Shown: in pieces, positions 39,474-48,639 of the stretch
How positions within the stretch are numbered: position 1 is the first letter of the stretch
Layout: each line of letters begins with the position of its first letter
DNA from: VRUE01 sp963728835
GTDB taxonomy: Bacteria > Actinomycetota > Thermoleophilia > Solirubrobacterales > 70-9
DNA length: 64,000 nt
Direction: 5' to 3'
NCBI GenBank assembly: GCA_963728835.1
Contig: CAVSKZ010000002.1
Coordinates: 868,001-932,000 of the forward strand
Program-made: the position numbers and the translations under genes
Notes under the pieces: model-generated
The model's input: the letters and a program-made list of their open reading frames with translations, nothing else
Told to the model about the DNA's origin: nothing
Database searches by the model: none

Positions 39474-41147
39474 ATGCCCTCTGGTCCCTCGGAGGAGGGT
39501 GGGATCGTCGCTCCCCGCTCGCGCGGGGTCTACGGCGTCCACGCCTACCACACCAAGGTTCCGCCGGAGGCGATCGTTGCCTGCCTCGAGGCTTGCACCG
39601 AGCCCGGCGACCTGGTGCTCGACCCGTTCTGCGGCTCGGGGATGACCGGGGTGGCCGCGGGGCTGACCCGCCGGCGCGCCTTCCTCGTCGACCTCAGCCC
39701 GGCCGCTGCGCACATTGCCTCCAACTACACCTCGCCCTGCGACCCGGCCGCCTTCCAGGCGGCGGTTGAGAGGGTTCTCGAGGCGGTCGGGGGGACGATT
39801 GCGTCGATGTACGAGACCGCGGTGCCGGGAGGGCGGGGCGTGGTCGAGTATCTGGTCTGGAGCGACGTCCGGCGCTGTGCTTCCTGCGGGACCGAGCAGC
39901 CGCTTTGGGACCACCGGGAGGCCGGCCTGCGGCGGATCCGCTGCCTGGGGTGCGGAACCGAGGTCTCGAAGGCGGAGATGGAGGTGGTGGGAGAGGTGGC
40001 CGTCGAGGCCAACGTCTCGGCCGGGGGCCGGAAGCGCCTCGTCCGCGATCCGATCCCCGAGGACCTTGCCGGGGACCGCATTCCCCGCAACCTGCCCTGG
40101 GTCCCGGAGGTCCAGTTCGACGCGAGCCGGCCGATGTGGCGCCGCGGCCACGAGGACCTGGGGATCGCCGGCGTCGCCGACTTCTACTCGCGCCGCAACC
40201 TCGCGGCGATGGCCCTCCTCTGGGATGCGGCCTCGAAGGAGGAGGACCCGCGGCTGCGCAGCGCCCTGCGGTTCAGTCTCACCGCGATCGCCAACCGCGC
40301 CAGCCGCCGCTATCAGTGGAACGCGAAACGGCCCACGAACGTGCTCGGCGGCACGCTCTACGTCTCCAGCCTGCGGTACGAGTGGAACGTCCTCTCGCTC
40401 TGGCGCCGCAAGGCGCGGGCGGTGGAACGCCTATTCCGGGAAAATCCGATGCCGGAGGGGGCGGTCGAGGTGCACAGGGGGAGCGCGACGGCGCTCCCGC
40501 TTCCCGACGCCTCGGTCGACTACTGCTTCACCGACCCGCCCTTCGGCGGCCACATCGTCTACTCCGACTCCTCCCTGCTCTGGGAGGCCTGGCTCGACGA
40601 CCTGACCGAGGTCGAGGAGGAAGCGATCGTGGTCGGGGGCGGTGGCTTCCCGAAGTCGATTGACGACTACCGCAAGCTGCTCGCCAACTGCTTCGCGGAG
40701 GTGGTCCGCGTCCTCAAGCCCGGTGGTCTCACCACCGTCGTCTTCCAGGCCAGCGACCCGAACGTGTGGACGGCGGTGCAGGGGGCCACCCGCGACGCCG
40801 GTCTCTCGCTCGCGGACGCCACGACCCTCGACAAGGGCCAGCCGTCCTTCAAGCAGGTGAAGGGGATGAACGGCGAGCAGGTCGCCACCGCGGACGTGGT
40901 CCTCACCCTCCGCAAGGGGGAGGGGACCGACCGCGAGCCCGCCACGACCCCCCTCGAGGCGGCGCACTGGGCGATCCTCCACACGCGCGCCGCTGGGCGC
41001 GAAGCGACCACCGGCCGCATCTTCGCCTCGGTCAACGCGCGCCTGCTGCGCCAGCGCGAGGGCGAGGCGCTGGGCCTGGCGGAGGTGACCAGGCTGCTGG
41101 AGGAGAACTTCACCCGCCGCGGTCAGGCTTGGGACCTGGCGGCATGA
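39474..41147 (+). CDS. Defence operon gene 1: DNA methyltransferase with zinc ribbon
   Basis: From ATG 39474 it encodes 557 residues; a GTG at 39453 would add 7. The AdoMet motif I is LVLDPFCGSGMTG (about 47-59), near the N-terminus. A zinc ribbon CASCG ... CLGCG lies at about 135-160. The catalytic motif IV is FTDPPFGGHIVY (about 352-363), then VLKPGGLTTVVFQAS. Motif I before IV with a long insert indicates an N6-adenine or N4-cytosine enzyme. It shares its whole layout with gene 2, so the pair probably arose by duplication. Its stop overlaps the gene 2 start (ATGA). Confidence 0.85.
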   Translation: MPSGPSEEGGIVAPRSRGVYGVHAYHTKVPPEAIVACLEACTEPGDLVLDPFCGSGMTGVAAGLTRRRAFLVDLSPAAAHIASNYTSPCDPAAFQAAVERVLEAVGGTIASMYETAVPGGRGVVEYLVWSDVRRCASCGTEQPLWDHREAGLRRIRCLGCGTEVSKAEMEVVGEVAVEANVSAGGRKRLVRDPIPEDLAGDRIPRNLPWVPEVQFDASRPMWRRGHEDLGIAGVADFYSRRNLAAMALLWDAASKEEDPRLRSALRFSLTAIANRASRRYQWNAKRPTNVLGGTLYVSSLRYEWNVLSLWRRKARAVERLFRENPMPEGAVEVHRGSATALPLPDASVDYCFTDPPFGGHIVYSDSSLLWEAWLDDLTEVEEEAIVVGGGGFPKSIDDYRKLLANCFAEVVRVLKPGGLTTVVFQASDPNVWTAVQGATRDAGLSLADATTLDKGQPSFKQVKGMNGEQVATADVVLTLRKGEGTDREPATTPLEAAHWAILHTRAAGREATTGRIFASVNARLLRQREGEALGLAEVTRLLEENFTRRGQAWDLAA

Positions 41148-42970
41148 AGGGCTTCGGCGAGCTCTACCCGGAGATCGGGAAGGTGCCCGCCCTGGAGCGG
41201 GGCGAGGTCGCCTACCGCGACCCGCTCCCGCAGGGGGCGAGCGGCGCGAAGAACACCCCTGCATACAACGTCCATTCCTATCCGACCAAGGTGCCGCCAG
41301 AGGCGATCGAACCCTTCATCGAGCACCACACCGCGCCGGGAGCGTGGGTCCTCGACCCATTTTGCGGCTCTGGGATGACGGGCCTGGCGGCGAGCCGGAC
41401 GGGCCGGCGGTCGATCCTCGGCGACCTCTCCCCCGGTGCCACCCACCTCGCCTGGAACCTCACCCACCACTGCGACGCGGCCAAGCTCACGGCCGCGGCC
41501 TCCTCGGTGCTGGAGGCCTGCGCCGGATATCTGGACCGCCTCTACGCGGTCGAGGGCCGCGACGGAGAGCCGGCCCACCTCAACTGGACCCTCTTCTCGC
41601 AGAGGATGGCCTGCCCGGAGTGCGACCGGCCCTCGACGATCTGGGAGGAGGGGGCCGACCGGGAGCAGGGCTCCGTCGCCGCCGAGTGGCCTTGCCCCGA
41701 GTGCGGCGCCACGATTCGCCGCCGCGGCGGCACGATGCTGGGCGCGGTCCCGGCGCAGGTCTCCCTCACCGATTCCGGGGGCCGCCACGAGCGCCCCCTG
41801 GAGGCGAGTGACCTCGTCTCGATCGCCGCCGCCGCCGGCGATCCGCTCTCGTGGCACCCGCGCCTGCCGCTCGACGCCGGCCGCGAGATGTACATCCGCT
41901 CGGCCCTGCACCTGCAGGGGGTGCGCGACGTCGCCGACTTCTGGACGCGGCGCAACCTGCGCGCCCTCGCCCGCCTCTGGGAGGAGATCTGCGCCTGGCC
42001 CGACGTCCGCATCCGCCAGGCCCTGGCGCTCGCCTTCACCAACACCGCCTGGCACGGCACCCGGATGCGGCGCTACAACGCCCGCGGCGGCCAGCGCCCC
42101 CTGACCGGCACGCTCTACATCCCGCAGCTGTCGATCGAGGTCAACGTCGCGGACGTGTTCCGCAACAAGATCCGCCAGCTGACCCGGTTCTACGCCGAGC
42201 TGGATCCTCGGGCACCGGGCTCCAGCGTGATCCGCGGCTCGGCCGCCGAGCTCGGCCTCCCCGACGAATCGATCGACTACTGCTTCACCGACCCCCCCTT
42301 CGGCTCGAACATCTTCTACGGCGACTGCGCCGTGGTCTGGGAGTCATGGCTGGACGCGGTCACGCCCACGGACCTGGAAGCGGTCGCCAACAAGTCCCTG
42401 AAGCCGGCCGCCGGCGGCAAGACGATCGCCCAGTACGAAGCGACGATGACCGCCGCCTTCCGCGAGATGCAGCGGGTGCTGAAGCGCGACGCCTGGGCGA
42501 CGGTCGTCTTCCAGTCCTCAGACGCGGAGGTGTGGACGGCGCTCCGCTCCGCCGTCGAGGAGGCCGGCTTCGACCTCGCCAGCGCCACCTACATCGACAA
42601 GCGCCAGCAGTCGCACAAGGGGTACAAGGGCCGCTCGGGGAGCGAGGACGTCGCCTCCTTCGACGTCGTCCTCAACCTCCACAAGCCAGGCAGGACGCGG
42701 CGGGCGAAGCCCCCGGGGGGGCTGGAGGACGCCTCCGACCTGCTCCACCGGCACCTGGCAAGCCTGGAGCCGCTCGGAGCCGATCCCGAGCAGGACCGGC
42801 AGCGGAGCCTGCCCTTCCTGCACTCTCTCCTGGTGCAGGCGCACTTCAACGGCTCGATCGGGCTGGAGATCGGCGAGTACGCGCTGGTGCGACGGATCTG
42901 CGAGAAGCGGTTCGCCTGCGACGAAGAGGGCAGGTGGCGGCTGCCGGACGCCGAGCCCGCGCGGGGTTGA
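41144..42970 (+). CDS. Defence operon gene 2: second DNA methyltransferase with zinc ribbon
   Basis: Encodes 608 residues from the ATG overlapping gene 1. Motif I WVLDPFCGSGMTGLAASRTG (about 68-87), zinc ribbon CPEC ... CPEC (about 157-187), motif IV YCFTDPPFGSNIFYGD (about 379-394), then VLKRDAWATVVFQSSD. A C-terminal extension of about 90 residues is absent from gene 1. The shared N-terminal sequence (YPTKVPPEAI against YHTKVPPEAI) shows paralogy. Possibly the two act together on one target, each modifying one strand or site. Confidence 0.85.
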   Translation: MKGFGELYPEIGKVPALERGEVAYRDPLPQGASGAKNTPAYNVHSYPTKVPPEAIEPFIEHHTAPGAWVLDPFCGSGMTGLAASRTGRRSILGDLSPGATHLAWNLTHHCDAAKLTAAASSVLEACAGYLDRLYAVEGRDGEPAHLNWTLFSQRMACPECDRPSTIWEEGADREQGSVAAEWPCPECGATIRRRGGTMLGAVPAQVSLTDSGGRHERPLEASDLVSIAAAAGDPLSWHPRLPLDAGREMYIRSALHLQGVRDVADFWTRRNLRALARLWEEICAWPDVRIRQALALAFTNTAWHGTRMRRYNARGGQRPLTGTLYIPQLSIEVNVADVFRNKIRQLTRFYAELDPRAPGSSVIRGSAAELGLPDESIDYCFTDPPFGSNIFYGDCAVVWESWLDAVTPTDLEAVANKSLKPAAGGKTIAQYEATMTAAFREMQRVLKRDAWATVVFQSSDAEVWTALRSAVEEAGFDLASATYIDKRQQSHKGYKGRSGSEDVASFDVVLNLHKPGRTRRAKPPGGLEDASDLLHRHLASLEPLGADPEQDRQRSLPFLHSLLVQAHFNGSIGLEIGEYALVRRICEKRFACDEEGRWRLPDAEPARG

Positions 42971-42972
42971 GC

Positions 42973-43467
42973 ATGCCGAGCCTGCCGAAGCCGGTGCTGA
43001 ACAACGCGATCCTCCAGGCCCTTGGCGACGAGGTCGAGGAGCACGGAGAGGAGGACGGCTTCCCCTTCGAACTGAAGGTGAGGGGGATCATCCCCCTCTC
43101 GGTGTTCGCCTTCACGGTGACCTCGCCGCCGGGCGGGCGCCACCCGCTGGAGTCGAAGATCCAGCTGATCGGCCCGGGCCACGAGAGGGGGGAGCGAGGC
43201 AGCCTCGAGGTGCCGCCCGGGGGCGGCTTCCCGATCCTCCTCGGGTACAAAGCAGAGGAGGATCTGTTCGTGCTCTGGGACGCCTTTAAGCAGCCCGACT
43301 TCTCCTTCTCCAAGAACGTGCAGGTCCAGGCCAAGCCGTTGCTGGACGCGCTCCATCTCGGCATCGGGGAAGCCGAAAGGAGACTCAGGGCCGGGAAGGA
43401 GACGGTGATCGCGGCGCGCGCCGACCACCTGCGCGAGGCCCTCGCCAAGCGCGTCCTCTCATCGTGA
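42973..43467 (+). CDS. Defence operon gene 3: MTaX1-like (methylase-associated X1) protein
   Basis: Encodes 164 residues. The core FAFTVTSPPGGRHPLESKIQLIGPG and FPILLGYKAEEDLFVLWDAFKQPDFSFSKNVQVQAKPL, then VIAARADHLREAL, fits what I remember of the methylase-associated X1 family found beside DNA methyltransferases. By shape it may be a DNA- or target-binding or nuclease-related domain. It starts 3 bp after gene 2 and overlaps the helicase gene (GTGA). Confidence 0.6.
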   Translation: MPSLPKPVLNNAILQALGDEVEEHGEEDGFPFELKVRGIIPLSVFAFTVTSPPGGRHPLESKIQLIGPGHERGERGSLEVPPGGGFPILLGYKAEEDLFVLWDAFKQPDFSFSKNVQVQAKPLLDALHLGIGEAERRLRAGKETVIAARADHLREALAKRVLSS

Positions 43468-45494
43468 CGGGCCGCTCGCTCCGCGACCTCCCCGTCGCCG
43501 CCCACTACTCGAGCGGCCGCAGCGACCTGCCGGCGGAGTTCTTCGCCCCCTGCATCGAAGCCTCCTCGCGCTACGACCGCGCGGTCGGCTTCTTCAGCAG
43601 CACTTGTTACACGCTGATCGACGTTCCGATCGCCGAGTTCGCCCTGCGCGGCGGCAAGCTGCGCCTGCTCTGCTCGCCGCAGCTGAGCGGCGACGACATC
43701 GCCGCGATCGAGGCCGGGTATCGCGACCGCGCCGCCGGCGAGGCGGTTCTGCGCGAGCTGGAGCAGCTGCTGGCGGACTCGGCCGGCGCCGCCGCGGCGA
43801 AGCTGCTGGCCAGCCTGGTCGCCTACGGGGCGGCCGACGTCCGCATCGCCTTCCGCTCCGGGGAAGCCGGGATCTTCCACGACAAGGTCGGCGTCTTCGC
43901 CGACGAAGAGGGCGACGTGGTCGCCTTCTCGGGCTCGGCCAACGAGACCTGGGCCGCCTGGTCGGGTCGGGCCAACCACGAGTCCTTCATGGCCTTCGCC
44001 TCCTGGCGGGAGCAGGATGCGGAACGGGTGGCGATCGTCCGCGACTACTTCGAGGCGCTCTGGGAAGGCAACGAGCCCGACCTGGAGGTGATCGAGTTCC
44101 CGCAGGTCGGGCGGGAGCGGATGGAGGAGCTCGCCCACCCCGATGGACCCGCCGCTGCGGAGAAGGAGATGCGCAGCGGCGCCGAGCGCAGGCCGCCGCG
44201 CCCGGTCCTGCGCCCGCACCAGCGCGACGCGGTGGCGGACTGGGAGCGCAACGGCCACCGCGGGATCCTCGAGCACGCAACCGGCAGCGGCAAGACGGTG
44301 ACCGCGATGTCCTGCATCGAGCGGTCGCTGCGAGCGGGAAAGCCGGGCCTCGTCCTGGTTCCGGGGCTGCCCCTGCTGTACCAGTGGGACGACGAGCTGC
44401 GGGCGTACTTCGGCGGCGAGGTCGAGGTCCTGCGGGCAAGCGGCGAGTTCCCGCAGTGGCGCCAGGACAGCCTGCTGCGGGACTTCCTCACGCCTGGCGG
44501 CGATCAAAGGAGGCTCGTGCTCGCGACCATGGAGACCGCCGCGAGCGAGGACTTCCTCGCCCGGATCGGCGACCTCGAGGACATCCTCCTCGTCGCCGAC
44601 GAGGTCCACCGGATCGGCAGCCAGCGGCGCCAGCGGATCCTCGAGGTCCCGGCGGAGCGGCGCCTGGGTCTCAGCGCCACCTGGCGCCGCGAACGCGACC
44701 CCGGCGGCAGCGAGGCGATCCTCGCCTTCTTCGAGCGCATCCTCGAGCCTCGGTACACGATCGCCGACGCGATCCGCGACGGCTACCTCTGCCGCTACCG
44801 CTACGTCCTGCACCGTGTGCCGCTGAGTGACGCCGAGCGCGAGGAGTGGGAGGACCTCAGCGCCCGGATCGGGCGCGCCATCGCCGCCGCCGACGGGGAG
44901 ATGACCGAGGCCGTGGAGCATCTGCTGATCGCCCGCGGCCGCATCGTCAAAGGGGCCGAGGCCAAGGTCGGGATGGCGGCGGACCTGCTCGCCCGGGAGT
45001 TCGAGCCCGAACAGGCATGGCTGGTCTACTGCGACACCATGGAGCAGCTGGCGGAGCTGCGGCGGGAGTGCGACGCGCGCGGCCTGCGCTGCTTCGAGTA
45101 CCACACCGGGATGGAGGGAGACCGGGGGGCGGCGCTCGCCGAGTTCGAGCTGAACGGCGGCGTGATGCTCTCGATCAACTGCCTCGACGAGGGCGTCGAC
45201 ATCCCCCGCATCTCCCACGCGCTGATCCTCGCCTCGTCGAGCAGCCGTCGCGAGTTCATCCAGCGCCGCGGCCGGGTGCTGCGCCAGCACGAGACCAAGC
45301 ACATGGCGCTGATCCACGACGCCTTCGTCGACGCCACCGGCTTCGAGGATCCGGAGGCGGCCCGGTTCGTCGCCGGAGAGTTGAGGCGCGCCTGGGAATT
45401 CGCCCGTTCGGCCGCCGAGTCCGAGACGGCAAGAGCTATGCTGGCGCAGATCGCTGGAGTGGTCGGCGTTTGTCTCGAGGACGACGAGGCTTAG
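43464..45494 (+). CDS. Defence operon gene 4: PLD-like nuclease fused to SF2 helicase
   Basis: Encodes 676 residues. Residues about 15-200 form a PLD-like domain with FHDKVGVF (HxK, 139-141) and GSANETWAAW. From about 245 comes an SF2 helicase: LRPHQRDAVADW, Walker A HATGSGKT (271-278), DEVH box VADEVHRIG (379-382), SATWR (404-408), and motif VI QRRGRVLRQ (600-608). One HxK half-site is typical of single-domain PLDs that dimerise. DISARM and other systems encode PLD and helicase functions separately; here they are one chain. Probably the DNA-translocating, DNA-cutting effector. Confidence 0.85.
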   Translation: MTGRSLRDLPVAAHYSSGRSDLPAEFFAPCIEASSRYDRAVGFFSSTCYTLIDVPIAEFALRGGKLRLLCSPQLSGDDIAAIEAGYRDRAAGEAVLRELEQLLADSAGAAAAKLLASLVAYGAADVRIAFRSGEAGIFHDKVGVFADEEGDVVAFSGSANETWAAWSGRANHESFMAFASWREQDAERVAIVRDYFEALWEGNEPDLEVIEFPQVGRERMEELAHPDGPAAAEKEMRSGAERRPPRPVLRPHQRDAVADWERNGHRGILEHATGSGKTVTAMSCIERSLRAGKPGLVLVPGLPLLYQWDDELRAYFGGEVEVLRASGEFPQWRQDSLLRDFLTPGGDQRRLVLATMETAASEDFLARIGDLEDILLVADEVHRIGSQRRQRILEVPAERRLGLSATWRRERDPGGSEAILAFFERILEPRYTIADAIRDGYLCRYRYVLHRVPLSDAEREEWEDLSARIGRAIAAADGEMTEAVEHLLIARGRIVKGAEAKVGMAADLLAREFEPEQAWLVYCDTMEQLAELRRECDARGLRCFEYHTGMEGDRGAALAEFELNGGVMLSINCLDEGVDIPRISHALILASSSSRREFIQRRGRVLRQHETKHMALIHDAFVDATGFEDPEAARFVAGELRRAWEFARSAAESETARAMLAQIAGVVGVCLEDDEA

Positions 45495-45521
45495 CTAGCT
45501 AGTGGGAAGGAATCCGAAGGG

Positions 45522-45713
45522 ATGAGCGAGGGGTCTGCTTCCAAGAGCGCGCTCGACGCGCTCCTGGCGGTTCGCGCCGAGAAGTTCACCCACGTTCCCG
45601 AGGAGATGGTCGTCCGCGCCTTCGAGCTCGAGCAGGCCGCCCAGTTCGAGAGCGACCGGCGGCCGACCGAGGCCAAATTGCGCGACCTGATCATGGGCTG
45701 GGACGGCGAGTGA
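45522..45713 (+). CDS. Defence operon gene 5: DNA modification system-associated small protein
   Basis: Encodes 63 residues with GGAAGGAATCCGAAGGG before the ATG. Mostly helical (ALDALLAVRAEKFTHVPEEMVVRAFELEQAAQFESDRRPTEAKLRDLI). It looks like the small proteins found directly upstream of DndD-like ATPase genes in DNA-modification loci. Overlaps the ATPase start by 4 bp. Confidence 0.55.
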   Translation: MSEGSASKSALDALLAVRAEKFTHVPEEMVVRAFELEQAAQFESDRRPTEAKLRDLIMGWDGE

Positions 45714-47647
45714 TCTTCCGCCGGATCGAGGTGGAGAACTTCGGGATCTTCTACGGGACCCAGGCTCTCGACCTGAAGCCGGGTCTGTACGTCGTGCACG
45801 GCGAGAACGGGCGCGGCAAGACGACCGTCATCAACGCGGTCAAGTGGGTCTTCTTCGGCCGCTTCGAGGATCGGCAGGGCCGGCCGGTCAACCCGAGGGG
45901 GGTTCTCAACCTCGATGCGAAGCGAGAGGGATCGAGCAAGTTCTCGGCGGCGTTGACCGTCGTCGACGACCAGGGAGTCGAGACGACGGCGCGGCGCACC
46001 TGCGAGCTCGGCGCGGGAGAGCCTTCGGTCAGCCTCTACGTCGAGCGCGGCGGGCAGCCGCTCAACCAGGCCGACGCCGAGCACACCCTGCGGAACCTCC
46101 TCGAGGAGAACGTCTCGCGCTTCTTCCTCTTCGACGGCGAGCAGTTGCGCGAGTACGAGGAGCTGCTGTTCGACGAGGACAAGGCGGCGCAGCAACAGGC
46201 GGTGAAACGGTCGATCGAGCAGATCCTCGGGCTGCCGGTGCTCGAGCACGCGATCGGGGACCTCGGCGGCGTCAAGGGAGAGATCGAAAAGAGGATCGCG
46301 AAGCTCGCCCGCAGCACCGCGAAGACGAAACGCCAATCCCAGCTGGTCGAGCAGCTGGAAATCGAAGTCGCGGAGGCGAAGAAGGACCTCGCGGAACTGG
46401 AGGGCCTGCGCAACGCCGAGCAGGAGAAGGCAAGCCAGGCGGCGGCCGTGCTGCAGGAAAACGAAGCCGCCCAGGGCCTCGTCAAGCAGATGGAAGCGGT
46501 CGAATCCGACCTGGAGAGCCTGGCGGCGCAGAGGGAAGAGCGGGTCGGCGACCGCGCCGAGGCGCTCGCCGGCAGCTGGCGCGACGCCCTGGCGATCGCG
46601 GTCGCGCCGCGACGGCAGGCGCTGGAGGCCGAGGTCGAGGCGCAGGAAGCGGCGGAGCGCGAGGCCCTCACCGCTGCGCAGATTGAGCGGTCCCTGGCGG
46701 AGGGCGCTTGCGATCTCTGCGGCCAGGACCTTCAGCAGGGGGCGGCCGAGCGTCTGCGTACTGATCTCGCGGGCATCGCATCGGCGGCGAATGGAGACGG
46801 AGGCCTCGACTTGCGCCGGGAACTGGCTTCCCTGATGGGGATCGCCGGAACGGGCGCAAACGGACGAGCGGTGAAGTTCGACGAACGCATCTCGGAAGCG
46901 AACACCCAGCGGGTCAGCAAGGAGCAGGAGCTGGCGCAGATCCGCGAAGCGATCGGCAACGCTCCGACCGACGACATCCGAGTGGCGGGCGAGCGGCACG
47001 CGAGGTCGCTCGAGGAGATCGGCGCGCTGAAGAAGAGCATCAAGGAGAAGGAAGAGGCGATCGCGGAGAAGGAACGGAAACGGCAGGAGCTCGTCCACGA
47101 GATCAGCAACAGCAGCGACGACGGCGAGATGACCGCGCTGAAAGAGAGCGAGCAACTGGCCAGCGATCTCGCCGACCTCTTCGACCAGGCGCGGGGCGGC
47201 TTCCGCGACAGCCTGCGCGAGCAGGTCGAGGGCGACGCATCCGAGATCTTCTCCCGCCTCACCACCGAGCCGACCCACACCGGGCTGCGGATCAACTCCG
47301 GATACGGGCTGGAGACGATCGGCCCGGAGGGGGAGGTGGTGCCGGGGCGCTCGGCCGGTCAGGAGCAGATCGTCGCCCTCTCGCTGATCGGCGCGCTGAA
47401 CCGCAACGCCGCCCGCCGGGCGCCGGTGATGATGGACACTCCCTTCGGCCGCCTCGACAAGGGGCACCGGGCCAAGGTCCTCGCCTTCCTCAGCGAGATG
47501 GCCGATCAGGTCTTCCTCCTCGTGCACTCGGCCGAGGTCGATCCGGACGACCTCGAAGCGGTCGCCACCCACATCGAGGAGGAGTTGACGTTGAAGCGCG
47601 AGAGCACCTTCCGCACCGAGATCCGCGCCTACGAGGGGAGCCCGTGA
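45710..47647 (+). CDS. Defence operon gene 6: DndD/SbcC-like ATPase
   Basis: Encodes 645 residues. Walker A HGENGRGKTTVINAV (30-44), an FLFDGEQLREYEEL motif typical of DndD, two coiled-coil arms (about 185-330 and 395-490) around C334-x2-C337 (a zinc-hook-like CDLCG), the signature SAGQEQIVALSLI (548-560) and Walker B APVMMDTPFGRLD (571-583). SMC-like ATPases of this kind sense or process DNA ends. With genes 4 and 7 it forms the presumed restriction part of the system. Confidence 0.85.
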   Translation: MIFRRIEVENFGIFYGTQALDLKPGLYVVHGENGRGKTTVINAVKWVFFGRFEDRQGRPVNPRGVLNLDAKREGSSKFSAALTVVDDQGVETTARRTCELGAGEPSVSLYVERGGQPLNQADAEHTLRNLLEENVSRFFLFDGEQLREYEELLFDEDKAAQQQAVKRSIEQILGLPVLEHAIGDLGGVKGEIEKRIAKLARSTAKTKRQSQLVEQLEIEVAEAKKDLAELEGLRNAEQEKASQAAAVLQENEAAQGLVKQMEAVESDLESLAAQREERVGDRAEALAGSWRDALAIAVAPRRQALEAEVEAQEAAEREALTAAQIERSLAEGACDLCGQDLQQGAAERLRTDLAGIASAANGDGGLDLRRELASLMGIAGTGANGRAVKFDERISEANTQRVSKEQELAQIREAIGNAPTDDIRVAGERHARSLEEIGALKKSIKEKEEAIAEKERKRQELVHEISNSSDDGEMTALKESEQLASDLADLFDQARGGFRDSLREQVEGDASEIFSRLTTEPTHTGLRINSGYGLETIGPEGEVVPGRSAGQEQIVALSLIGALNRNAARRAPVMMDTPFGRLDKGHRAKVLAFLSEMADQVFLLVHSAEVDPDDLEAVATHIEEELTLKRESTFRTEIRAYEGSP

Positions 47648-48039
47648 GCGCGGCGGCCGACAAGAGCCAGGTCGCGATCAGCGAGGCCTCGCGCGACCTC
47701 GCCGACGAGGTCGTCGACAAAGGCGGGTTCGCCGACCGCCAAGACGTCTACCGGCTGGCGATCGCGGTGGCGCTGGTCAAGCAGCTGGAGCCGGCCCCGG
47801 AGGACGTGGGCGGCCGCATCAACTATCTCGGCACCGGCAGCCTCGACCAGGACGGCTCGATCCGCACCGCGATCATGCAGCTCCGGGAGGAGGGCCGGGA
47901 TCGGCCCTACGCCCTGGCCGAGCGGCTGGCGGAAGCGGGCATAGCCGAGCTCCACCGGCATTTGAACGGCGGCCGTTCGATACGCGAGTTCCTCGGCAGC
48001 TTGGCTGGATCCGCGGTCAAGGCGCCGGCAGGTAGGTGA
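47644..48039 (+). CDS. Defence operon gene 7: small protein (DndE-like position)
   Basis: Encodes 131 residues from GTG overlapping gene 6. The segment DKGGFADRQDVYRLAIAVALVKQL resembles a ribbon-helix-helix or DndE-like helical DNA-binding unit, followed by GRINYLGTGSLDQDGSIRTAIMQL. I do not recognise the family with confidence. It closes the operon; its 3' end overlaps the convergent reductase gene by 23 bp. Confidence 0.55.
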   Translation: MSAAADKSQVAISEASRDLADEVVDKGGFADRQDVYRLAIAVALVKQLEPAPEDVGGRINYLGTGSLDQDGSIRTAIMQLREEGRDRPYALAERLAEAGIAELHRHLNGGRSIREFLGSLAGSAVKAPAGR

Positions 48040-48550
48040 GGAGGACCACTCCGGAGTCGAACCGCTTCACGTCGCCGAGCTCCAGCCGGACGGTTCCCCT
48101 GTCGCCGAGCACGTGGACGTTCCCCTCGCCCCAGACGATGGGGTTGAGGTAGACCTCGTACTCGTCGATCAGGCCCCTCTCGGCGAGGGCGTAGGCGAAC
48201 TCGCCGCTCCCGTGCATGAACAGGTCGCCGTCGACCTCTTCCTTCAGCCTCGGGATCGAGTCCTCGAGGCCCCCCTCGAGCAGGGTCGCGTTCCACTCGA
48301 GCTCGCCGGACAGGGTCCTGGACCCGACGTACTTGGGCATCGGGTTGACCATGTCCGCCCATTTGCCCGACTGGCTCGGCCAGTACCCCGCCAGCCCCTC
48401 GTAGGTCTTGCGGCCCAGGACCAGCCCGCTGGATCTCACCTGCCGCTCGAACGAGTAGTCGCTGTGGTCTCCGCCCGGCTGCACCCACTCGCCGACCGGG
48501 TCTATGACGCCGTCGACGGTGGCCTGCGTCGTCGCGATCAGCTTTCCCAT
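48017..48550 (-). CDS. Dihydrofolate reductase-fold protein (RibD C-terminal type)
   Basis: Encodes 177 residues. MGKLIATTQATVDGVIDPVGEW, LVLGRKTYEGLAGYWPSQ, KYVGSRTL, LFMHGSGEFAYALAERGLIDEYEVYLNPIVWGEG are the standard landmarks of this family. It is a likely NADPH-dependent reductase; the substrate is unknown, since bona fide folate reductase residues are not evident. Confidence 0.88.
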   Translation of the reverse strand: MGKLIATTQATVDGVIDPVGEWVQPGGDHSDYSFERQVRSSGLVLGRKTYEGLAGYWPSQSGKWADMVNPMPKYVGSRTLSGELEWNATLLEGGLEDSIPRLKEEVDGDLFMHGSGEFAYALAERGLIDEYEVYLNPIVWGEGNVHVLGDRGTVRLELGDVKRFDSGVVLLTYLPAP

Positions 48551-48639
48551 CTCGATTCTCCTTCGGTTGGGGAGCTCCTTCTGAGCTTCCTCTTACCCAT
48601 GAGACGAACGACGACCCGCGAATTCGACAGGATCGCGGT

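Noticed and set aside
42846..45317. 823-codon minus-strand ORF opposite the PLD-helicase
   Set aside because: Antisense shadow; no domains, whereas the plus strand has full helicase motifs.
45491..47572. 693-codon minus-strand ORF opposite the DndD-like ATPase
   Set aside because: Antisense shadow with low-complexity Leu/Arg/Asp composition.
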